A stretch of DNA of 64,000 nt, from NCBI RefSeq assembly GCF_003336675.1, contig NZ_QPII01000018.1:28263-92262 (forward strand), written 5' to 3'. Source of the DNA: Billgrantia montanilacus (GTDB lineage Bacteria > Pseudomonadota > Gammaproteobacteria > Pseudomonadales > Halomonadaceae). The notes below the pieces were generated by a model. The model searched no databases. It saw only the letters and a list, made by a program, of their open reading frames with translations, and was not told the origin of the DNA. The stretch's first letter is position 1. Every line of letters begins with the position of its first letter. The translations under genes and the position numbers were made by a program. Of the stretch, positions 1 through 7,624 are shown one piece after another.

Positions 1-112
1 CCTGGTCGAACTCGACGGTTTCGCCGGTCGGCACTTCCAGTTTCTCGAGCTTGAGAGTCTGGCCTTCCTGAACGCGGTACTGCTTGCCACCGCTCTTGAT
101 TACTGCGTACAT
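1..112 (-). CDS. rplU: 50S ribosomal protein L21, N-terminal part
   Basis: The minus strand from the ATG at 112 encodes MYAVIKSGGKQYRVQEGQ and onward, the conserved start of L21, a 23S rRNA-binding protein of the large subunit. Only about 37 codons are inside the window; the rest lies beyond the left edge. It is divergent from ispB, the usual rplU/ispB arrangement in gammaproteobacteria. A good sigma70 promoter lies about 105 bases upstream of the start. Confidence 0.96.
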   Translation of the reverse strand, partial: MYAVIKSGGKQYRVQEGQTLKLEKLEVPTGETVEFDQ

Positions 113-216
113 GTGCGTGTCTCCAGAACTCATCGGGGTTGGCTCTTCGTCGGCCTGCTTCGAGTGGCGCCTCTTTCGGCAGCCATCTGACAGGGAGCGT
201 GATGAGTGGGCCGCGT

Positions 217-245
217 ATTATAGCGACACCTACCGAGTCGTTCAA
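217..245 (-). promoter_or_regulatory. sigma70 promoter of rplU
   Basis: Read on the minus strand: TTGAAC, 17 bases, TATAAT. It points toward rplU and leaves a leader of roughly 100 bases. Confidence 0.75.
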
Positions 246-295
246 GCCACAACTTGAGCGCCTACCACAGGTTGTCATTGCAGTCGTGACGCCGC

Positions 296-324
296 TTGAC
301 GCCCCTCGAGGGGCCCCATAGCAT
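296..324 (+). promoter_or_regulatory. candidate promoter of ispB
   Basis: TTGACG, 17 bases, TAGCAT, ending 69 bases before the ispB ATG. The spacer contains the palindrome CCCCTCGAGGGG, which might bind a regulator. The call is by consensus only. Confidence 0.45.
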
Positions 325-393
325 GATCCGCAACCCAAGGCCGCGGGCAAAGCCTTCGACTTGCCGGCCCCACTGCTTGATGACAACGAACCC

Positions 394-1401
394 ATGCCAG
401 CCAACGTCACTCCGAATTCATCTGCCGGCACCTCCCCGGAATCGCCGCTCCATGCGGCGGTCGCCGATGACTTTGCCGCAGTCAACCGCACCATCATGTC
501 CCAGCTGGCGTCGCGCGTTCCGCTGGTGGAAACCATCGGGCAGTACATCATCGCCAGCGGCGGCAAGCGCCTGCGTCCGCTGCTGGTACTGCTGGCCGCT
601 CGTTCCTTGGGCTACCAGGGCGACAAGCACATCTCCCTGGCCACGCTGATCGAGTTCATGCACACCTCCACGCTACTGCACGACGACGTGGTAGACGACT
701 CCCACCTGCGCCGTGGCCGCGCCACCGCCAACGACGCCTGGGGCAACGCGCCTTCGGTGCTGGTCGGCGACTATCTCTATTCCCGCTCCTTCCAGATGAT
801 GGTGGAGATCGGTTCGCTGCGAATCATGGACGTGCTCTCGGGTGCGACCTGCGTCATCGCCGAGGGCGAGGTGCAACAGCTCACCAATGTGGGCAATCCC
901 GATATCGACGAAGCCACCTACTTCGAAACCATCCTCGGCAAGACCGCCATGCTGTTCGAGGCGGCGTCACATAGCGGCGCGATCCTCGCCGAGGCGAGCC
1001 AGGAGCAGGAAGCGGCGCTGCAGTACTATGGCCGCTACCTGGGGCTCTCTTTCCAGTTGATCGACGATCTGCTCGACTATCAGGGCGACGCCACGGCCAT
1101 GGGCAAGAACGTGGGTGACGACCTGGCCGAAGGCAAGCCGACCCTGCCGCTGATCCAGGCCATGGCCGCGGGCACCCCCGAACAGGTCAGGACGGTTCGC
1201 CAGGCCATCCGCCAGGGCGGCCTCGACCACCTGGACGAAGTGCTGGCCATCGTGCGCGACACCGGCGCGCTGGACTACACCCGCGCCCGCGCCGAGGAGA
1301 TGGCCGCCAAGGCCCTCGAACAGCTGGATCTCCTGCCCCCCAGTCGCTATCGTGACAGCATGGCGGAACTGGCCCGTATGGCGGTTGACCGAGAGGCCTG
1401 A
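394..1401 (+). CDS. ispB: octaprenyl diphosphate synthase (long-chain polyprenyl synthase)
   Basis: Trans-isoprenyl diphosphate synthase that extends farnesyl diphosphate with IPP to make the ubiquinone side chain in the cytoplasm. The 335-residue protein has GGKRLRP at residues 56-62, the first aspartate-rich motif DDVVD at 97-101 and the second, DDLLD, at 224-228, so the catalytic Mg2+ sites are intact. I chose the ATG at 394. A TTG at 361 would add 11 residues; neither start has a strong Shine-Dalgarno. The length is slightly above E. coli IspB because of an N-terminal extension of about 15 residues. Chain length (C40 or C45) cannot be read from the sequence; C45 is plausible for Halomonadaceae. 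Confidence 0.95.
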   Translation: MPANVTPNSSAGTSPESPLHAAVADDFAAVNRTIMSQLASRVPLVETIGQYIIASGGKRLRPLLVLLAARSLGYQGDKHISLATLIEFMHTSTLLHDDVVDDSHLRRGRATANDAWGNAPSVLVGDYLYSRSFQMMVEIGSLRIMDVLSGATCVIAEGEVQQLTNVGNPDIDEATYFETILGKTAMLFEAASHSGAILAEASQEQEAALQYYGRYLGLSFQLIDDLLDYQGDATAMGKNVGDDLAEGKPTLPLIQAMAAGTPEQVRTVRQAIRQGGLDHLDEVLAIVRDTGALDYTRARAEEMAAKALEQLDLLPPSRYRDSMAELARMAVDREA

Positions 1402-1420
1402 AACCGCGCCGCCAAGGGGC

Positions 1421-1448
1421 TTGCAAGCCCAAGGCAATTGCGTATAAT
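1421..1448 (+). promoter_or_regulatory. promoter of tRNA-Pro
   Basis: TTGCAA, 16 bases, TATAAT, ending 53 bases upstream of the tRNA. It begins only 19 bases after the ispB stop, so the tRNA has its own promoter. Confidence 0.7.
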
Positions 1449-1501
1449 GCCGATCTCGTCAGGCTCAGGAGTCTGGCAGCACAGTGAAAACTGGCAAGAA
1501 T

Positions 1502-1578
1502 CGGAGTATAGCTCAGCTTGGTAGAGCGCTGCCTTCGGGAGGCAGAGGTCGTAGGTTCGAATCCTGCTACTCCGACCA
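1502..1578 (+). tRNA. tRNA-Pro (anticodon CGG)
   Basis: 77 bases with a complete cloverleaf. The acceptor stem pairs CGGAGTA with TACTCCG, the discriminator is A, and CCA is encoded. The anticodon stem CTGCC/GGCAG encloses TTCGGGA, which gives anticodon CGG. The T arm has the GGTTCGAATCC pattern. Confidence 0.98.
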
Positions 1579-1590
1579 GAAAACATAGCA

Positions 1591-1629
1591 AAAACGGCCA
1601 CTTAGCTCATCGGAGCGGTGGCCGTTTTT
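1591..1629 (+). terminator. rho-independent terminator after tRNA-Pro
   Basis: An 11-bp perfect stem (AAAACGGCCAC at 1591-1601 with its complement at 1618-1628), followed by T residues. The flanking A and T runs make it usable in both directions. Confidence 0.85.
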
Positions 1630-1641
1630 CGTTCGGCAAGC

Positions 1642-1665
1642 CTCGGCTAACAACTCGGCTAACAA
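1642..1665. repeat. two perfect tandem copies of a 12-bp unit
   Basis: CTCGGCTAACAA occurs twice head to tail. It lies between the tRNA-Pro terminator and the diguanylate cyclase gene. I see no coding sequence in 1630-1857. Confidence 0.8.
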
Positions 1666-1857
1666 ACAGGCAGTCGGCAACGGAGCCAGCCTGGCACCCA
1701 TCCTTTAGCCTAGGTTCGTCAACTTCGGCGTGAACGTGCCCCAAAAAGGCGCTATTCTGCGCGGCCGGGGCCTCCGCATCGCCTCCCCTGACCCGGTAAT
1801 TCAACCTGTTCCAGTAAAGATTTGCGCCAGAACAAGTCCAATAACACGGAGGGTCGC

Positions 1858-3168
1858 ATGACAACAGACGGCCTCGACAGCACATCCGCTCACTCGGCAA
1901 CTGCCGCACCCGACTGGACCAGCGCCGATCTCGACACGCTGCGTGCGAAGTTCTATCAACTCTACATTGCCGTGGAGCAGAGCCCCGCCGCGACCGCCAT
2001 CACCGATACTGACGGCCGCATCGAGTACGTCAACCAGCGCTTCCTCGACGTCACCGGCTATAGCCGGGAAGAGCTGATCGGCAGGACCCCCGCGATGATC
2101 CAGTCGGGCATGACCCCGGAAGGCATCTATCACGACATGTGGCAGACCCTGCGCAGCGGCCGGGTATGGCAGGGGGAGCTGCTCAACCGCAAGAAGAACG
2201 GCGAACTCTACTGGGAGGCCGAGACACTCACGCCGGTACGCGACGACAGCGGCGAGATCGTCAACTTCGTCGCGGTGAAGGAGGACATCACCGAGCGCAA
2301 GCGCCAGGAGGAGGAGCTAAAGCTGCTGGCCAGCGTGTTCCAGACCGGCCAGGCCACGCTGATCACCGATGCCGACATGCGAATCGAGCGGGTCAATCAG
2401 GCCTTTACCGACATCACCGGCTATTCAGAGGAGGAAGTCATTGGCCTGACCCCGAAGCTCTTCAAGTCCGGGCGCCATGACAAGGCGTTCTATGCCAGGC
2501 TCTGGCAGGCGGTGCTGGAAACCGGACACTGGCAGGGCGAGATATGGAATCGCAACAAGTACGGTGAAATCTATCCGCTGTGGCAGTCGATCACCGCCGT
2601 TTACGACACCAACGGCAAGGTCCGGCACTTCATTGCCGTTTTCCACAATATCGCCGAACGCAAGCGGATGGAGAGCGAGCTCGAGCATCAGGCCACCCGC
2701 GACCACCTGACCGGCACCCATAATCGCCGCGCCTTCGACGCCGCCATGCGCAAGGCGATTCGCCAGGCCGAGCGGAGCGACAACACCTTCTCGTTACTGC
2801 TGTTCGATATCGATCACTTCAAGGCGGTCAATGACCAGCATGGCCATGACACGGGCGACATCATCCTCAAGCGCCTGGCAGCGCTGGTCGGCCATACCCT
2901 GCGCAGCACCGATCTGTTGGCACGCTGGGGCGGCGAAGAGTTCGCCATTCTGCTGCAGGACACTTCTGCCCAGGGGGGAACGGTCTTCGCCGAACGGCTG
3001 CGCCAGCAGGTGGCAGAAACCCGCCTTAACGGCCTAGCCCTGACCATCAGCATGGGTATTGCCGAGTACCGTCGCAGTGATACCCCGGAAGCGATATTGG
3101 CCCGCGCCGACAGCGCCCTGTACCGGGCCAAGCGGGCGGGGCGCAACCGGGTGGGCATCGCCGACTGA
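1858..3168 (+). CDS. PAS-PAS-GGDEF diguanylate cyclase
   Basis: Soluble sensor enzyme predicted to make cyclic-di-GMP from two GTP. The 436-residue protein has two PAS/PAC modules (about 35-148 and 158-272) and a C-terminal GGDEF domain (about 278-432). The active-site loop is GGEEF at 358-362, a functional variant. An RSTD inhibitory site (349-352) lies exactly five residues before it, so product feedback is likely. There is no transmembrane segment and no EAL domain. The ATG at 1858 follows GGAGGG with good spacing; an in-frame extension to 1822 lacks such a site. The signal read by the PAS domains is unknown. It converges with the next gene, 14 bases away. Confidence 0.92.
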   Translation: MTTDGLDSTSAHSATAAPDWTSADLDTLRAKFYQLYIAVEQSPAATAITDTDGRIEYVNQRFLDVTGYSREELIGRTPAMIQSGMTPEGIYHDMWQTLRSGRVWQGELLNRKKNGELYWEAETLTPVRDDSGEIVNFVAVKEDITERKRQEEELKLLASVFQTGQATLITDADMRIERVNQAFTDITGYSEEEVIGLTPKLFKSGRHDKAFYARLWQAVLETGHWQGEIWNRNKYGEIYPLWQSITAVYDTNGKVRHFIAVFHNIAERKRMESELEHQATRDHLTGTHNRRAFDAAMRKAIRQAERSDNTFSLLLFDIDHFKAVNDQHGHDTGDIILKRLAALVGHTLRSTDLLARWGGEEFAILLQDTSAQGGTVFAERLRQQVAETRLNGLALTISMGIAEYRRSDTPEAILARADSALYRAKRAGRNRVGIAD

Positions 3169-3182
3169 GCCACGACGGCAGA

Positions 3183-4697
3183 TCACGACGTAAGCGTAGC
3201 GCCGCTCGCCCAGCCAAATCCGAGCACCGGCATGGCCAGGGCATAGAGAAACAGGATAATCACCACCACCGCCACCACGCTGACCAGCGCCCCGGCTCGC
3301 ATCATGTCGATCACACGCACCTTGCCGCTGGCGAAAACAACGGCATTGGGCGGGGTGGCGACCGGCAGCATGAAGGCACAGCTTGCCGCCATGGCCACCG
3401 GCACCGAGAGCAGAAGCGGACTGGCACCAAGGCTCGCTGCCAGCGAGGCAGTCAGTGGGAGAATGGCAGCGGCGGTCGCGGTATTGCTGGTGACATGACT
3501 CATCAGCATGACGGCGACCACGGTCATGGCCACCAGGCTCCACACCGGCCACTGGCCGAAGGCGGAGAGCCCCTGGGCTACGACGGCGGCAAGACCGCTG
3601 GTCTCGATGGCGCTGCCCAGACTCAGGCCGCCACCCACCAGCAGCAGCACGCCCCATGGCAGGTTGCGCGCGCTTTCCCAATCGAGCAGGAAACGCCCCT
3701 CTTTCCAGCGCGCCGGCACCACAAACAGCATGACTGCCGCAAGAACCGCGATACCGGCATCGGTCAGCTCGACGCCCGGCATCAGCCGCTGTAGCAACGG
3801 CCGTGCAACCCAGGCCAGCGCCACCAGGAAGAAGATGATGGCAACACGTCGCTCCGGGGCCGTCATGTGCCCAAGGTCGCGCGCCTGCTCCTCCAGCAAG
3901 GCTGCCACACCGGGCATGGGCTCGCGTGGCAGGGGATAGACCAGCCGAGTCAGCACCCACCATGAAACGGCGAGGAGCAGCATGGCGGGCGGCAAGGCAA
4001 ACAGCATCCACTCGGCAAAGCCGATCTCGATCGCGTAATTGTCAGCCATGAAGCCGGCCAACAGCGCATTGGGCGGCGTGCCAATCAGGGTGCCCATGCC
4101 ACCGATATTGGCCGCAAGAGCGATACCCAGCAGTAGCGTCAGCGACATGTTGCGGCTGGCCCCCACGCCACCACGGCTCTCCAGGAGCCGTAATACCGAA
4201 AGCCCGATGGGCACCATCAACGCGGCGGTAGCAGTGTTGCTCACCCACATACTGAGCCCCGCCGTCGCCAGCATGAAACCCGCCACCAGCTGATGCGGAC
4301 AGTGGCCTGAAAACCTCAGCACCACCATGGCGATGCGACGATGCAAGCCCCAGCTCTGTATCGCTTCCGCAAGCAGGAAGCCGCCAAGAAACAGGAAGAT
4401 CAAGGGATTGGCGTAGGGTGCGGCCGCCTCTGCAATATCCACGCTGCCCATCAGCGGCAGCACTGCCACGGGCAGCAGGGCGGTCACCGCAATGGGCACC
4501 GGCTCCGCCACCCACCACAGTGCCATCCAGCCGGTGAGGGCCACGACCTGCCAAGCCGACATCGATATGCCGGTCCGGGGCTCCATCCACAAGATGACCA
4601 GCGCCCAGAGTGGCCCACCGAGCAGGGCCAGCAGCCGGAATAGCCGTCGCCTCGCCTCGCGCTGCATGGTCCTGCGCTCTTCATCGAGTTGCGTCAT
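3183..4697 (-). CDS. SLC13/DASS-family anion:sodium symporter
   Basis: Inner-membrane transporter of the divalent anion:Na+ symporter family (dicarboxylates, citrate or sulfate). The 504-residue protein has about 11-12 hydrophobic segments and both family SNT signatures, SNTATAA at 153-159 and SNTATAA at 404-410, which shape the substrate and Na+ sites in VcINDY-like structures. The ATG at 4697 follows AGGGAGG on the minus strand and is preferred over upstream in-frame codons. The substrate cannot be assigned. Sodium coupling would suit a halophile. It stands alone, with the PLD gene ending 42 bases upstream of its start. Confidence 0.88.
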   Translation of the reverse strand: MTQLDEERRTMQREARRRLFRLLALLGGPLWALVILWMEPRTGISMSAWQVVALTGWMALWWVAEPVPIAVTALLPVAVLPLMGSVDIAEAAAPYANPLIFLFLGGFLLAEAIQSWGLHRRIAMVVLRFSGHCPHQLVAGFMLATAGLSMWVSNTATAALMVPIGLSVLRLLESRGGVGASRNMSLTLLLGIALAANIGGMGTLIGTPPNALLAGFMADNYAIEIGFAEWMLFALPPAMLLLAVSWWVLTRLVYPLPREPMPGVAALLEEQARDLGHMTAPERRVAIIFFLVALAWVARPLLQRLMPGVELTDAGIAVLAAVMLFVVPARWKEGRFLLDWESARNLPWGVLLLVGGGLSLGSAIETSGLAAVVAQGLSAFGQWPVWSLVAMTVVAVMLMSHVTSNTATAAAILPLTASLAASLGASPLLLSVPVAMAASCAFMLPVATPPNAVVFASGKVRVIDMMRAGALVSVVAVVVIILFLYALAMPVLGFGWASGATLTS

Positions 4698-4739
4698 GCC
4701 CGCCTCCCTGAAAGTCGCTCCCGACAAGCCGTGCGCCGG

Positions 4740-6320
4740 CTACAGCAGGGGTTCGAGCCTCAACCAACGGCTCAGGGCGGCCCCCAGATGACGCCAGACA
4801 CCACCGGGTTCGCCCATCAGCCGCACCGACTCGCCGCCGATTTCGGTCTGCCAGTAGCGCTGGCCCGATTCCGTGCGATCGACCCGGTAGCTCAGTGTCG
4901 GGTTCTTGCCCAGGTCGACGAGCCCCTGAAGCTCGGCGGCCAGGCTCTCGCTATGGGCCAGCACCCCCACCTCGGTATTCCACCACACCGAGCGTGGGTC
5001 GGCGTTGGCCGAGCCCACGAATACCCTGTCGTTGTCGATACCGAGGGCCTTGATGTGCAGGGCCGATGCCGACCCCCCCACGCTGATCTCCCCTTCACTG
5101 CCGGGTTCTTGTTCGGCGCGCAGTTCGTGGAGCTGGATACCGCTCTGCAGCAGCCCGCCACGGTGCACCTGATAGGCGCCGTGTACCAGTGGCACATCGG
5201 TGGCCTCCAGGGAATTGGTAAACACCGCCACCTCGACGCCGCCATCGGCCAACGCCCGCAGGTACTGCGTGCCGGCCTTGCCTGGCACGAAGTAGGCGGA
5301 GATCACCACCAGCCGCTCGCGGGGATCGCCCACCTCGGCGAGCAGTTCCCCGGCCATGGTGCGGGCCAGCGCAGGCCGTCCGGGCCAGGCGAGCTTGCCT
5401 GGAGGATCCCATAGCGCCACGCCTTCACCCCAGTGCAGCCTGCCCACTAGCGGCCCCTGCTCGGCATCGGCGTAGCGGTCGCGCAGTCCGGTGAAGTAGT
5501 CGTCATCGCCATTGTCGCCGAACCACTCTCCCAGCGACGCCCGAAGCTCACGCCAGGCTCCCTCCTCGGCGCGATGATAGCGACCGATGGGCTGCGCGAG
5601 GCCATGATTCCAATAGAGCGAAAAGCTTCTCGCGAGCGGCTCGACCACCGGGCCGATAGTCATCATGTCCAGGTCGGAAAAATTGCGCGGCTCGCTGGCA
5701 CTGTAGTACTCGTCGCCCAGGTTGCGTCCGCCGACGAGGGCCACCGCACCGTCGGCAAGCCACAGCTTGTTGTGCATGCGCCGATGCTGGCGCCCGGCCT
5801 GGGGAATCGAGGCCAGGACCCGGGTCGTCAGGTGGCCCCGCCCCAGGGACAGGGGGTTATAGACGCGCACCTCGACGCTGGGGTGGCTATCCAATGCGGC
5901 CAGGCGCCGTCCCTGGCCCACCGCGCCGACATCGTCGAGGAGCAGGCGAACGTTAACGCCCCGCTCGGCGGCGTCCAGCAGGCGCGCGAGCAGAACGCGA
6001 GTGGTCAGGCCGTCCCCCATCAGGTAGGTCTGGATATCCAGCCGCTTATCGGCCTGCTCACTGAGCAGGACGCGCAGGCTGAAGGCATCCTGCCCGCTGG
6101 AGACCAGGGCAAAGCCGCTCAGCCCGTCGCTGGGGGCAGCGCTCTGGGCGGCCCACTGGCCCAGCCAGGTCGTCTCGATCTCATCCGGCGTCATCGCCGC
6201 ACCGTGCTCACGCGGAACGGGGTTGCCGGCGCAGCCTGCCAGCAGCCACGGCAATGCCGCCAGCAGGGTAACAACCGCGCCTCGAGCCCAGGCAGCCGCC
6301 AGGCTCTCAGCTGTCGTCAT
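4740..6320 (-). CDS. phospholipase D family lipoprotein (ClsC/YmdC-like)
   Basis: A 526-residue protein with a lipoprotein signal ending LLAGC (Cys30) and two HKD motifs: H183-K185-D190, followed by GGRN, and H422-K424-D429, followed by GSANAD. Two intact motifs make one phosphodiesterase/transphosphatidylase active site. The closest E. coli type I recall is ClsC (YmdC), which makes cardiolipin from phosphatidylethanolamine and phosphatidylglycerol. The start at 6320 has GGAAG upstream and overlaps the end of the preceding small gene by 14 bases, so translation is probably coupled. Membrane anchoring on the periplasmic side is inferred from the lipobox. Confidence 0.85.
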   Translation of the reverse strand: MTTAESLAAAWARGAVVTLLAALPWLLAGCAGNPVPREHGAAMTPDEIETTWLGQWAAQSAAPSDGLSGFALVSSGQDAFSLRVLLSEQADKRLDIQTYLMGDGLTTRVLLARLLDAAERGVNVRLLLDDVGAVGQGRRLAALDSHPSVEVRVYNPLSLGRGHLTTRVLASIPQAGRQHRRMHNKLWLADGAVALVGGRNLGDEYYSASEPRNFSDLDMMTIGPVVEPLARSFSLYWNHGLAQPIGRYHRAEEGAWRELRASLGEWFGDNGDDDYFTGLRDRYADAEQGPLVGRLHWGEGVALWDPPGKLAWPGRPALARTMAGELLAEVGDPRERLVVISAYFVPGKAGTQYLRALADGGVEVAVFTNSLEATDVPLVHGAYQVHRGGLLQSGIQLHELRAEQEPGSEGEISVGGSASALHIKALGIDNDRVFVGSANADPRSVWWNTEVGVLAHSESLAAELQGLVDLGKNPTLSYRVDRTESGQRYWQTEIGGESVRLMGEPGGVWRHLGAALSRWLRLEPLL

Positions 6321-6546
6321 CGTCTTCCGCCAGGCGACGGTCCATGGTCTTGCGCGCCTTGTTGCGACGGTAAAGCCGTGCCAGGGCCAGAAACAGGGCA
6401 CAGAGGACCATGACTGCCAGGGTCACGCCCTGCCAGGGTCGGGCGGCATCGCCCATCAGGGTTTCCAGTGTGATGATCAGGATGAAGCCCAGCGCCTGGC
6501 TGGCGATGGCCAGGACTCTCAGGGTATCGAAGGACGTCTTTGCCAT
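6307..6546 (-). CDS. small membrane protein of unknown function
   Basis: A 79-residue protein starting MAKTSFDTLRVLAIASQ with two hydrophobic stretches (about 10-28 and 37-53), a basic RLYRRNKARK patch and a very acidic end, AEDDDDS. The ATG at 6546 has GGGAG at suitable spacing. It is the first gene of a two-gene unit with the PLD lipoprotein, whose start lies inside this gene's last codons. I do not recognise a family. Membrane location is predicted from hydrophobicity only. Confidence 0.65.
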   Translation of the reverse strand: MAKTSFDTLRVLAIASQALGFILIITLETLMGDAARPWQGVTLAVMVLCALFLALARLYRRNKARKTMDRRLAEDDDDS

Positions 6547-6678
6547 GTTGGCTCCCGCCAGGTGACAGACCATTGCTCGCACAGTAGGCTTTGCTCAGCC
6601 TGCGCGGTGGTGTAAACAAGTGTGCAATTCTACCCGGTCCTGCCGCCAACGCCGACCCCGTTCTCGGAGCTGAACCCA

Positions 6679-7479
6679 ATGGATGCCTTTGCCCTGGGCC
6701 CCGTGCTGATTTCCATACCCCGACTCTATGCGATCGGCTGTGCCCTGCTGCTGCTGCTGGCCGCCTGGCTGCTGCTGGGGCTCTCTACCGGCACTCGAGT
6801 CCGCTGGTTCAATGGCCTGGTGCTGGCCTGGCTGGTGGGCGCTCGCCTTGGGCACGTGGCCATGAACCTGGATGCCTACGGCGCCGCCCCGCTGGATGTC
6901 CTCAAGCTCTGGCAAGCCGGCTTCCACGGCATCTGGGGGCTGCTGGCGGGACTCATCTGGACCGGCTGGTCCCTACGCGAGCACCTGCTGTCGATGATCG
7001 GCGCCATGGCCCTTACCATCGGCACCTCGGCCCTGTGGCTGGTGCTGGTCACCCTGGCACCGCTGGGCGGCGACATGGCGATACGCGAACTGCCCGATGT
7101 CACTCTGGAGAACCTCGACGGCGAACCGGTCAACCTGCAGTCGCTGCGCGGCGAGCGGGTCGTGGTCAACCTGTGGGCCACCTGGTGCCCCCCCTGCCTG
7201 CGCGAAATGCCGCTGCTGGCCGAGGCCGACACCCGGGAGGGCGTCACGGTCGTGGTGGTCAATCAAGGTGAGGACCTGCTGCAGGTGGTACGCTATCTCG
7301 ACGAGCAGGCACTGGCCTTTCGCTACCCGCTGCTCGACCCCGGCCAGGAGATGATGCGAATCATGGAGTCACCCGGCCTGCCCACAACAGTACTGTTCAA
7401 CCCCGAAGGGCGTGCCGTGGAGCGCCATGTGGGCGAGCTCTCCCGCGCCCAGCTCGACAGCTGGCTGAACCGGCACTGA
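6679..7479 (+). CDS. TlpA-like thiol:disulfide oxidoreductase with Lgt-derived membrane domain
   Basis: A 266-residue protein in two parts. Residues 1-130 have about four hydrophobic segments, with the pattern ARLGHVAMNLDAYG...LKLWQAGFHGIWGLLAG. This resembles part of prolipoprotein diacylglyceryl transferase but lacks its HGG-type catalytic signature. Residues 135-266 are a thioredoxin fold with WCPPC (Cys170, Cys173) and a cis-Pro loop, PGLPTT. It is probably a membrane-anchored periplasmic reductase of the TlpA/ResA kind. The ATG at 6679 follows GGAG. It is divergent from the small membrane protein gene. The role of the Lgt-like part is unknown. Confidence 0.85.
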   Translation: MDAFALGPVLISIPRLYAIGCALLLLLAAWLLLGLSTGTRVRWFNGLVLAWLVGARLGHVAMNLDAYGAAPLDVLKLWQAGFHGIWGLLAGLIWTGWSLREHLLSMIGAMALTIGTSALWLVLVTLAPLGGDMAIRELPDVTLENLDGEPVNLQSLRGERVVVNLWATWCPPCLREMPLLAEADTREGVTVVVVNQGEDLLQVVRYLDEQALAFRYPLLDPGQEMMRIMESPGLPTTVLFNPEGRAVERHVGELSRAQLDSWLNRH

Positions 7480-7624
7480 GGGTGATCTCGCCCCTACCAC
7501 TTCCTGTCGCACATCACCACTCTTAAGCCGTGGCGGGCTTTGCGTTAGAATCGCCCGCCCTGTTGCTGCCGGCGGCTTGAGCCATCGGCGGCGCGTGCAC
7601 CGTTTTCAGCATTCCCGAGGCATC

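Noticed and set aside
1502..1700. tRNA-Pro as attachment site of an integrated element
   Set aside because: No integrase gene, no second copy of the tRNA 3' end in the window, and the genes that follow look native. Only a 12-bp duplication is present.
1607..1909. Minus-strand open frame of 100 codons next to tRNA-Pro
   Set aside because: It runs across a terminator and the start of the diguanylate cyclase, lacks a ribosome site, and does not look like a known protein.
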